DNA of 64,000 bases, taken from Blepharisma japonicum (taxonomy: Eukaryota; Ciliophora; Heterotrichea; Heterotrichida; Blepharismidae). Shown here piece after piece: positions 55,600 to 64,000 of the stretch (the first letter of the stretch is position 1; each line of letters begins with the position of its first letter). The translations under genes were made by a program, and so were the position numbers. The stretch is taken from assembly GCA_949751835.1 (NCBI GenBank), contig CATKHK010000022.1, forward strand, positions 124,001 through 188,000, written 5' to 3'. The notes below the pieces were generated by a model. That model saw nothing but the letters and a program-made list of their open reading frames with translations. It was not told the DNA's origin and searched no databases.

Positions 55600-57057
55600 A
55601 TGGCTCTTCACATATGAATTGCATTTTTCATTTTTGGTTTCACATATAGTCAAGAATCCTTATCAACTGACCCAATTAGTGAAATTTTGGAAGAAAATGA
55701 CGTTTGGGTTTTAACTGATTCAAATTTTGAAGATGCTTTAAACACTCAGCCAAATCTCTTAGTAGAATTCTACGCACCTTGGTGTGGACATTGTAAAAAC
55801 CTAGCTCCTCACTATGCTAAAGCAGCTTCTAGACTAAAAGATAGCGTTCCTCCTATCAGAATCGCCAAAGTAGATGCTACAGCCAACAAAAATCTCGCAG
55901 ATAAGTACGGTGTCACTGGATATCCTACATTAAAATATTTCGAAAATAAAGTACCAACTAATTATGAGGGAGGAAGGACAGAAGATGCAATTGTCTCTTG
56001 GGTTTTAAAAAAATCAGGAATAACTTATTCTGTTATTAGTGATTATTTCCATTTACAAAGAAAGCTTGATAAAGCCAGAGTAGCAGTTGTATTATTCGCA
56101 AAGCTTGATTCTCCTGAACTGAGGCATTTTGATTATGTCACAAAATACGTAGAAGGCGTGGAATTTATCCTTTCTACAGATCCAGTAGCACTGGCCCGTT
56201 TTGAGACCAAAGAGCCTTCAATTATCCTTTTTAAAAATTTTGACGAAAAAAGAAATAATTTTGATGGAAAATTCAAACATGCAGAAATCGCTAAATTTAT
56301 TGAGAAAAATAAAAAACCGCTAGTAAATGAGTTTAATGATGAAGATTGGAGAAAGAGCTTTGACGAGAAAATACCTGTTTTTCTTTTAATTTGTAATAAA
56401 GATGACTATGAGCAGTATAAAGAAGACTTGTATGCAGTTGCCAAAAAATATAGCAAAAATATGATGTTCTTGTATGGGGATATTTCTGAACAAAATAATG
56501 AAAATTTAAAGGACTTTTTAGGATTAGAGGCAAGTGCACAGCCAGCAATGGTGATTGTAGATAAAGGAGAAATAAGCAATAAGTATATAAGCTTAGAAAT
56601 CCCAACTGAAGAAAGCATGAAAACCTTTATCAAAAGGTGGAAAAAGAAAGAAATTGAGCCAAGTTTTAGGTCGCAAGAACTTCCTGCTAAAACTCATGTA
56701 AAAGGTGTTAGGGTGCTGGTTGGCAAGAATTTTGATGAAGTTGTACTTGATAAAACTAAAGATGTTTTAGTTTATTTTTATTCTCCTTATTGCAGCCACT
56801 GCAAAGATTTCGAGCCTATATATCAAGACCTTGCTAAAAAGCTAAGCCATGTCCCATCACTTATTATTGCTAAAATTGACTATACTCAAAATGAGGCAAA
56901 AGATCAAATAATTAAAAGCTTCCCAACTCTTAAATTCTTCCCTGGAAAAAAGAAAAAAGGAATTGAATACGAGTCCTCCAGAACTCTTGAAAGTCTTTTA
57001 CAGTTCATCAAAGAAAAAGCTAGTTTTAAATTTGATGAGCCTAAGCCAGATCTTTAA
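55600..57057 (+). CDS. PDI: Protein disulfide isomerase
   Basis: 485 aa, ATG 55600 to TAA; the signal peptide (MALHIWIAFFIFGFTYSQ) contains a TGA-coded Trp at codon 6. Acts in the ER lumen, forming and rearranging disulfides. Order: thioredoxin domain a (EFYAPWCGHC, C62/C65), two inactive b-type domains, then a second catalytic domain (YFYSPYCSHC, C398/C401). Both CxxC pairs are intact; the second has Ser instead of Gly in the second position, which usually alters redox potential. The C-terminus is Lys/Pro/Asp-rich and ends KPDL, possibly a weakened KDEL-type retention signal. Length matches classical PDI. Confidence 0.94.
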
Positions 57058-57101
57058 ATAATATTGATTAAGTAAATTTCTTAAAATTAACGAAACAAAA
57101 A

Positions 57102-57887
57102 TTATTCATTTAATTTTTGTTTACGGACTAATCTTGGATCTTTTAACTGTAAAGCTAAGCCAGCAAAAGACTGTTTAGCGACACTAATGTATTGACTTGG
57201 GTTGAAATGTGTAGGAGTAATAGAAATATTTTTATGAGTAGGACTTGGAGTAATATATTTATTTGATTTTGATTTAAATTCTCTTTTGGTCGTTGACTCG
57301 AACAATCCATCATATTTGTACATAGAAGGAATTGAAGTGGGTTGCAGGACTTTCCGCTTTTGGTCAGGAGTTAAACTTTTACATATGTAAGCTTGAGAGT
57401 AAATAGTGGTTCCATCAAATTTTCGTTTAATTATTTTTGGCTTTTTTGGAGAAACTTCTGATGGACTTTGAGTTGGCCCCCAGTCGGGAAAATCAGCTTG
57501 ATATTGAGTCCTTCCTAAAAATTTTAAGGAAGCTGAAAAATCATTTTTCGTTGGAGTTCTTGAAGTCTGTGACAAATCATATGGTTTTTAGTCAATTTCA
57601 TTTGTGGTTTTTTCTGTCATTTTATAAAGTGTAGGCTTAAAAGTAGAAGTCACTCTTTTTGGAGGACTAGAAGGCCCTGGCGACTTAAAATCTTGCTTGT
57701 ACAAAGAAGTAAACGTAGCTTTCGGGTACAATTTAGATTTTTTTGCAGGACAAGTATGATTGCCACAAGTACATAGGGAGCAAATGCATTGATGATTTTT
57801 ATGGTCTGATTCAGTTATCAAATCTAAGGATTCATCATCAAGTATGCATTTATGTGCTCTTTCTGTCTTTGGAGTAAGTTTGCTCAT
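57102..57887 (-). CDS. SAXO-like axonemal microtubule protein with in-frame TAA
   Basis: ATG 57887 opens 99 codons to TAA 57588-57590; the same frame continues at once for 161 codons to TAA at 57102. The first part has C34-x-C36-x2-C39-x-C41-x2-H44-x-C46-P, the N-terminal motif of SAXO/FAM154 proteins, followed by basic repeats (SLYKQDFKSPG). The second part continues the style with QYQADFPDWGP, the Mn-type unit that binds microtubules, and basic C-terminal units. Together about 260 aa is a usual SAXO length. No 15- or 16-nt intron removes the TAA. Possible: TAA readthrough, a recent nonsense mutation, or an assembly error. SAXO proteins stabilise axonemal and basal-body microtubules. Confidence 0.65.
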
Positions 57888-58091
57888 TTTCTATTACCGA
57901 TTTCAAATGAATTTCAATTAAATTTAGAAAAACAATTAAAATCAGTTATTAAATGCTCCAATTTCGTCATTAATAATACCTTTCTAGGGATCACTTTTTT
58001 ATACAAAATATAGTTTTAGCAGTATCGAAACATTTAATTTCTCAAAATAAATATAATTTATTTAATTAAATACTCAATAGAGGAAAACCTT

Positions 58092-58592
58092 TTACAAAGT
58101 CATATTTTCCTCTCCATCACACTCAAAAAACTGATAATTTTTTCCACAATGTGGACAAGTTTCTTGATCAATTTTTCTCGCCCCACATAATAAGCAATTA
58201 GTGTGAAATCTTGCTAATAAAATAGGAGTCAATAAATTTCGGTCCTCCAATAATTGAATTTGATCCATTCCTCCAATGCAAATATTTTCTACCAACAGTA
58301 TTGGTAAAAGCTCTCTTTTTCAGGGTTCTATTTGATATTTTTCTTTTGATAAATCAATTTCTTTAAATTCAACTCCTTTTGCAATTAAAATTGTTCTTAT
58401 TCATTCAGTTTTGGAATTCATAAGTCTATTACCACTCATAGAAGAAAATATAAGGGTTGTAATGCAACTTTTTGGCTTCTCTTTTGATTTACTTTTTCAG
58501 GCTCTTTGAATTCTTATGGCTGAGAGCTGCTCTTCTGATAGAAGGGAACTGAAATGAGATTTCGTAGATGGCACTGTATTAGATGAGCCCAT
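58092..58592 (-). CDS. Glutaredoxin-like protein with C-terminal zinc ribbon
   Basis: 166 aa, ATG 58592 to TAA, with three TGA codons read as Trp (RAWKSK, EWIRT, EPWKR). N-terminal MGSS may be myristoylated; an IQ-like helix (AIRIQRAWKSKSK) follows. The middle is thioredoxin-like with the glutaredoxin elements KGVEFKEIDLS, LLPILLVENICIGGMDQI and L-E-D-R-N-L, but no CxxC active site precedes it (SSMSGNRL). The C-terminus has CLLCG and CPHCG, a zinc-ribbon like that at the end of plant At5g39865-type glutaredoxin proteins. Because the redox Cys are missing, a structural or Fe-S/glutathione binding role is more likely than redox catalysis. Confidence 0.75.
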
Positions 58593-58855
58593 TTTTTTCT
58601 TTAAATTATCAGAATTATTATACATATAGACTTCTTGATCAAAAATTAACTAATTATTACCTAAATCTTTCTATTGTTAAATTATTTTAAAAATTAAAAA
58701 TATCAACTATTTCGGCATGCTAAGATATAATATTTACTACTATATTAATAATTTTTCCTTCTGAGCCTTATATTCTGAAATTTTTGCTTTAGGTTTCCTC
58801 ACTTAATTTTGCTTCACAAAATTTAAAAATTGTACGATGTGAAATTATTTGAATT

Positions 58856-59719
58856 ATGGATTATAAAATGGAAGCCTCTCCTTTGAAGGACACAAGCTTA
58901 AAGCTATCTGACGATGAAGTGCATATATTGACACCAATTCCGAAGAGAGCTTTTAACCTGCAAGCTTCCCCATTTTCCCAATCAGTTCTTTCTTTGTCCC
59001 CAATAGGGGCATTACCATCTCAAGCTTCTTTTTATAACCAGCTGTAAATTCTAATCAGTAATTTTACCCCAAAAACCTTATGGGCTCCAATCGGTAACCT
59101 ATCTCCTCTTAATCAAGAAGATTCAAGGCTTGATTTAATATCAACCTCGACCCGCTTTATTCAAAAGCTGGATTTTTCCAAAGTTATTGATGGCAAAGCT
59201 CGTTTTCGAGCAAGCTCTCTAACTGTTGAAGTTAATGTACAAGATGAAATCAAAGATGATAGCATGCTACTTACTTCATTATCAACCTCAAAACCAAAAA
59301 AACGCCCGCGAAACGAAATTAAAATAGAAACCAAAACCTGTTGTAATTGCCAAAAATCTAGATGCTTAAAATTATACTGTGACTGCTTTGCAGCAGGCTC
59401 TTATTGTGAAGGCTGCAATTGTATAGAATGCTATAATGTTTTTGAACACGAAAACATAAGAGCAAGTCACATAAATGCAATTTTAGAAAAAAATCCAAAA
59501 GCGTTCAAACCAAAGTTTAAGACTCTTTTAGTAAAAGGAGAGTCTAAAGCTGTGCATAATAGAGGCTGCAACTGCACAAAATCAGCCTGCTTGAAGAATT
59601 ATTGTGAGTGCTTTCAAAGAGGAATTGCATGTGGGGAGAGTTGCCAATGTTCTGGGTGTCAGAATGACGTGCCTTGTGCAAAGAAAAAAAATCAGATTGA
59701 TAAGGCAATTATCTCATAA
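58856..59719 (+). CDS. CXC-domain (tesmin/LIN54) protein
   Basis: 282 aa after removal of intron 59044-59058; ATG 58856 (ATG 58868 also in frame), TAA. Two Cys-rich CXC domains: from about 157 (CCNCQKSRCLKLYCDCFA) and from about 233 (CNCTKSACLKNYCECFQRG), each with Tyr before the central Cys pair, as in LIN54, tesmin and plant TSO1. These domains bind the CHR promoter element (TTYGAA-type), and LIN54 is the DNA-binding subunit of the DREAM/MuvB cell-cycle regulator. The N-terminal ~130 residues are Ser/Pro-rich with short SP sites (QASPFSQSVLSLSPIG). Shorter than LIN54 but complete in the DNA-binding part. Confidence 0.9.
59044..59058 (+). other. 15-nt intron in the CXC gene
   Basis: GTAAATTCTAATCAG; removal gives FYNQLNFTPKTLWAP; retention gives TAA. 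Confidence 0.93.
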
Positions 59720-60928
59720 TTAAATTATGCAATTTCATATATTAACTTTGCCCAAAAAGATTTTATAGTTTTATCTATATACGCTTTTCAAAATATTTAA
59801 TTTTAAAGAAGAAGCTAATTTTGCTAGAAAGTATATACTATGGTCTTTTAAGCTAGTATCCTCACAATTTAAAATATAGGTTCATCAAGGGTAACTTCAC
59901 TTACAACCTTTCAATATGAGAAGAGTTCACGATTCTTTGATGGTCCTGGCCAACAAGAGACAAATTTCTGAAGATCTGATGTTTGTAGCTGAAAGAAAAT
60001 CTTACTTGGGCTGGAGATAGCTGAAGATCTAGCAGTCGCTCTCATTCTAACTCGCTGCGCATGTCAGGGTTATTCTCATATGCAAGCATCAATAAAAAAT
60101 GAGATTAGAAGATATGATGAGTAATCTTATCTTAAATCTTAAAATTATATATCAATTTTCATTATAAACTCGGCTTTCAATCTTATCTTGTTGGATACAA
60201 TAATAATGAGGTATATTAAAAATTTTTTATTATAAACAAATTAAAATGAAAAGTAATTTTTAAGCCTTCTTTAAGAATAAATCATTAAGGACTCTTGTTG
60301 TTTAACTAGAAGCTCAAAAGCAATAATTTTATTATACTCCTTATATACCCAAAGTTTACTTTGAAATAAACGTTTTGAATTGCCAAACAACCAAGAAAAA
60401 AAAATTAGCTTAAAAATCAATATTGATAGTTTAAGACTATGCAATTTATTCACTAAAAATTATTTACCATTTTCATCAAAAAAGGCTTTTTTCCTTCAAA
60501 ACTTTATCTGTGATTAAATAAGATTTCTTTTCATAAGAAAAATTTTAATATTATGTTTAATAATCCTTACCTTTTTGCTTTATTCATTATGTTTTTTCAA
60601 CAAGCAAAGATATAACTCTTACTATGGTTTGTGGTATATGGTTCTTTTCATGTTCAATGATAGAGGAAAAATATTTTTGAAAATTCTAGGATTACTTTAA
60701 GCTAAAATTTGCAATCAATGGGGTGGAACGAAATCGTACACAAAACTATAGTCTTATTGATCCGAAGCTTCCCTTGCAAGTAATTCAAGGAAATGGAGAG
60801 ATTAATAATTAATTAATTTTATGGTGAAGCATTGGCCTTATCATAGGCTCTTAATCGCTAATTTTCTTGGGAAGCAGAAACAGCTGAAATAAAATGAAAT
60901 TAGCTGTTTTTCAATAATAAAAATTAAA
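59720..60928. other. Long gene-free stretch
   Basis: About 1.2 kb with no supported gene between two plus-strand genes. A small region (about 59935-60085) is less AT-rich than its surroundings and may be decayed coding sequence. No tRNA-like or other RNA structure recognised. Confidence 0.45.
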
Positions 60929-61711
60929 ATGCATGTGGGCACTCGACTTGAGCGATGACTTCAAGCTTTGAAATTTATTGGATGGGCTGGAATTGTAACA
61001 TCAACTCTTTTAGCTGCTTTATATCTAGAAGAAGTTATTTCAATATGATGGAGTATCATAGTGCTCCCTTTATTAATCCCGCTTATTATTTTTCCAATAT
61101 ACTTAAGCTTGACCTTTACTTATTCTCAGCCTCAAATGAACCCTACTTCTGAATGAATACTCATGCTTCTTGCCTACAACGGAACTGCATCTCTTGGCAT
61201 TTTTTTAATATTATCTTCATTTTTACTTGATGAGCTCATTGATACTCTTTGAACAGTCGTTTTTATACCATTTTGGTACCTATTATTTATTTATCTAGCT
61301 TTTTGTATTTATATCTGTCCGGGACTGACACATAAAGATGTGAATATGAAAACCGAAGCATTTTTACTTTTCGCATATTTTTTCGGGGCTTTTGTGTCAG
61401 GATTTTTATTTTTATTTTACGCGGACCAGTGGGACTATGAAAATTTTTACATTGTTTTTATCCCAGTTTGGGTTGTATGTGGGATACATTTATTTCTATT
61501 TTTTAATGAAAGCCGATTTTCTAATAACCAAGATGAATTGGTTCTGTTAGGATTTTTGGTTTCTTTTACAATACTTATAACACTGTGTGTAGAGATTTCA
61601 GAAATTCCGCCGAGTGTAGCTTTTGTTCCGCTATTTCTGCTTGAAATGGCATTACTTATATCAGAATTTCTAAAGATTTTCGAGTCAAAGGGGTATTCAT
61701 CGCTAGAATAG
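60929..61711 (+). CDS. Multi-pass membrane protein, possibly TMEM185-like
   Basis: 260 aa with TGA as Trp (ERWLQAL, EWILML, LWTVVF); ATG 60929, TAG. Seven or eight hydrophobic segments alternate with short loops, for example IIVLPLLIPLIIFPIYL, ASLGIFLILSSFLL and FLVSFTILITLCVEI. Two units have the pattern of W or D followed by (V/I)FIP(V/F)W, like the repeats in TMEM185/Tmemb_185A proteins. The identification is tentative. No signal peptide is cleaved; topology suggests an internal-membrane protein. Starting upstream of the plus-strand frame at 61340 is justified because the frame is open with three TGA codons. Confidence 0.65.
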
Positions 61712-61792
61712 GTACATATTAATTAACAAATAATGCAAGAGAGATTCCATCCTGAAACTGTAAATAATTTTCCTTTTATTTAAATAAGTAAT

Positions 61793-63913
61793 ATGTCTAA
61801 AAAGTCTAGTGTCAAAGACTTTGATCTTATGGGCAAATTAGGCCAAGGCAGCTTCGGGAGCGTCTATAAAGTAAGGAGAAAAGGTAAATCATAAAAAGCG
61901 GACAGCAATATTTACGTCATGAAGATGATTAAAATTTCACAATTAAATAAAGCTAGCCAGCAGGAATCTATAGGAGAAGTCAGAATATTAGCAAGTCTTG
62001 ACAACCCTTATATAGTAAAATATTATGACTCTTTCATAGAAGCCCAAACACTTCACATTATCATGGAATTTTGCGACAAAGGCGATCTCAGCCGACACAT
62101 AAAAAATCAAATGGGCAGGCTTCTTCCAGAAAATAAAATTTGAAAATATTTTATTCAGATGTGCTTAGGATTAGAATATTTGCATTCACAAAATGTCCTT
62201 CATAGAGACATTAAGAGCATGAATGTGTTTTTAGTTAGAGAAGATTCTATCAGAATTGGCGATTTAGGTGTCGCCAAAGTGCTGTCTAATACAGCTGCAT
62301 TTGCCCATACAATGGTAGGTACTCCTTATTATCTTTCTCCGGAACTTTGTGAAGAGAAGCCTTATAATGTAAAAAGTGATGTATGGGCACTAGGATGTGT
62401 TTTATATGAGATGTGTACGTTGAAGCATCCATTTGAAGGAGTAAATCAAGGAGCTTTAATATTGAAAATAATTAGGGCTAGCTTTGCTCCTATTAATTCT
62501 CAATACTCGGAAGAATTGGTGAGTGTGGTGAACTTGTGCTTGGAAAAAGATTATAGGAATAGGCCAACGGTTTCTGAAATTTTGCAAAGACCTGGAATGA
62601 AAGATAGGGCATCTTCCCTTAGTATTATAATTCCATCAGGATCTATATTATCAGATTCTTATATTCCTATAAGACAAGTAGAAAATAATATTTATCATTA
62701 CCATAGGATGGATGTTATTGAAGAAGAAAAAAATACGCATTTTCATGATGATAATGAAATAAAACAAGAAAAAGCTAATATGAATAAAAAAGAACGTCCA
62801 GTGACAGGAAGACCAAGTTCTGTTATAAATCTAGCTGATATTGTTAGACCCCCTAAAGCACCTGTAATACAAAAGGTAAAAAATATTGAAAAAATAGATA
62901 AAGCAGTCATCAAAGAGTTGCAAATTCCTCTTAGTAGGCCTACTTCTGGAAAACTGCTTATAAATATTGATAAACAAGTACAAAGTTCGCCTAAATTAAT
63001 TTCCCCTATCATTCCGAAACAAACTAAAGGAGATTTATTACAAAATCAAGAATTAAATAAAAAGCAAGCCAAAAATTTATCACCTTATTATAACGCCCTA
63101 AAACCTAAATTATTATTGCAACCTAAAAATAGACTATTAAAAGCAGTTTCACGTAAGAAATAATTAGAAAACCAAGAAGATATTTTAGAGGTACAAAATT
63201 TGCCTGATATTCCTAAGCCTAAAAAGGTAGGAATAAAAGACTTAAGGGAAAAAGAAATAAATTCTAGGCCGTTAACTCAACCTTCTAGTGACCAAAAGCT
63301 AAGTCCACCAGCTGCTCAAAGCCAAAGAATTAAATCAAATGAGCGGCCAGTACAAAAAACTGCAGCTTTGCGAAAAGAGCCACTTATCTTGCCAAAACAT
63401 ATCCAGCCACATATAAATATATCTTACCAAATTCATAACGATAGTAATGCAGTTATTTCAAATGCAGAAGTAAGCAAAATCCAAAATGGATTCAGACATA
63501 ATGAATCTTTTGAAGAGCAGCCTTCTCCAAATCAGTCTAATTTATATGAAGATGAAAAAATTTTTGAGCAAACAAAAAGTGGCTTGCTAAAGAGATTGTC
63601 TGAAAACGAAAAAACAGAAAATGATTTGGAAAATATAATTGCATTAAATAAAGCAGAAAATATCAAAAAAATTGGAAAACAGAATTTTATGGAGATTTAT
63701 GGACTTTTAAAAGCAAAAGTTATTGTAATTTTCATTCAGAGCCAAGATGAGCCTACAAAAGAAGAGCTTGAGGTAATTGATGGGATTATTAAATCAAAAG
63801 TTTCCAATAACTATGAAGAAATTCAATTATCGCTATTTAAAATTCTAAGTTTAGAAGAAAAGCTTGCCAAATCTCAAGAACTTTCCCGGAAAATTCGATA
63901 CGATTTGTTGTAA
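61793..63913 (+). CDS. NIMA-related (NEK) protein kinase
   Basis: 696 aa after removal of introns 61884-61898 and 63153-63167; ATG 61793, TAA. The kinase domain (about 10-270) has GQGSFGSV, the catalytic loop HRDIKSMNVF, DLG in place of DFG (IGDLGVAKVL), MVGTPYYLSPEL and SDVWALGCVLYEM, the combination seen in NEK kinases of ciliates and algae. A TGA Trp lies in PENKIWKYF. The C-terminal ~420 residues are Lys/Pro/Ser-rich and end with a charged helical segment (IEVIDGIIKSKV region), probably for dimerisation or localisation. NEKs in ciliated cells control basal bodies, cilium length and mitosis. Both introns carry a stop if retained. Confidence 0.92.
61884..61898 (+). other. 15-nt intron in the NEK gene
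   Basis: GTAAATCATAAAAAG; removal gives VRRKADSNIYVMKMI, retention gives TAA. Confidence 0.93.
63153..63167 (+). other. 15-nt intron in the NEK gene
   Basis: GTAAGAAATAATTAG; removal gives AVSQNQEDILEVQNL, retention gives TAA. Confidence 0.88.
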
Positions 63914-63945
63914 AAATTAATTTTTCACAAACTAAATATACTAAA

Positions 63946-64000
63946 ATGGCTTTTGATAAAGCAAAGCAGATCTCTTATCTTATATCAGCAGACACCAGAG
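63946..64000 (+). CDS. Start of another gene, cut by the window edge
   Basis: ATG 63946 opens MAFDKAKQISYLISADTR, which runs off the window. It is placed 32 nt after the NEK stop, a typical spacing here. Too short to identify. Confidence 0.5.
   Translation, partial: MAFDKAKQISYLISADTR

Noticed and set aside
57576-57600. A short intron removing the TAA in the SAXO-like gene
   Set aside because: No GT lies within 15-16 nt upstream of an AG that would span the TAA.
59935-60085. A tRNA or small RNA in the less AT-rich patch
   Set aside because: No T-loop consensus or closing stem could be read; left as unexplained sequence.
1-64000. CRISPR arrays, prokaryotic operons, viral or transposase genes
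   Set aside because: No spaced palindromic repeats, ribosome binding sites, capsid, polymerase or transposase motifs were seen; all core genes are eukaryotic.

Overview
The window looks like somatic (macronuclear) DNA of a heterotrich ciliate close to Blepharisma. Three things seen in the sequence support this. (1) Conserved proteins read through in-frame TGA at positions where the family has tryptophan (for example the VDFWSLG motif of the AGC kinase), while TAA and TAG end genes. (2) Nine introns can be placed; eight are exactly 15 nt and one is 16 nt. (3) The DNA is AT-rich, with short intergenic spaces and intact genes not interrupted by longer inserts. The genus is inferred; no rRNA gene or telomere is present.

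Layout. Positions 1-14360 are an accessory region: a gene family with an N-terminal Cys/His (B-box-like) motif, a coiled coil and a C-terminal Kelch-like region. It includes three intact genes (1737-3533, 4328-6124, 8760-10568), a 3' remnant at the left edge, several decayed fragments, shared spacer repeats, and one copy whose N-terminus is a CEP164-like domain (12869-14360, with a frameshift). A distant intact relative sits at 48805-50835 and a decayed relic at 29255-29650. Two small unknown reading frames lie inside the region.

Positions 14916-29124 are dense with core genes, mostly on the minus strand: a hypothetical protein, D-3-phosphoglycerate dehydrogenase, a CUL4-type cullin, APC1, a calcium-dependent protein kinase, a four-pass membrane protein, an AGC kinase (plus strand) and a triple CCCH zinc-finger protein. 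Positions 29125-36400 hold a repeat-built coiled-coil gene, two hypothetical genes, and a tandem duplication around RBBP5/Swd1 in which each copy kept a different gene. A Cys-rich, probably GPI-anchored surface protein starts 6 nt after the RBBP5 stop.

Positions 36424-54299 carry a cyclic-nucleotide-binding protein, an EF-hand protein, a TTP-like CCCH protein, an ML-domain protein, two small MGCG proteins, two DENND4-like paralogues in opposite orientation, ATP synthase OSCP, the PP2A catalytic subunit and the Kelch relative. Positions 55600-64000 carry a protein disulfide isomerase, a SAXO-like axonemal protein with an in-frame TAA, a glutaredoxin-like protein, a CXC (tesmin/LIN54) protein, a multi-pass membrane protein, a NEK kinase and the start of another gene.

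The genes are independent eukaryotic transcription units, not operons. Themes are signalling kinases and phosphatase, ubiquitin ligases (CUL4 and APC1 lie 54 nt apart), membrane trafficking, and cilium or basal-body proteins (CEP164-like, SAXO-like, NEK). No tRNA, rRNA, CRISPR array or intact transposon was recognised.
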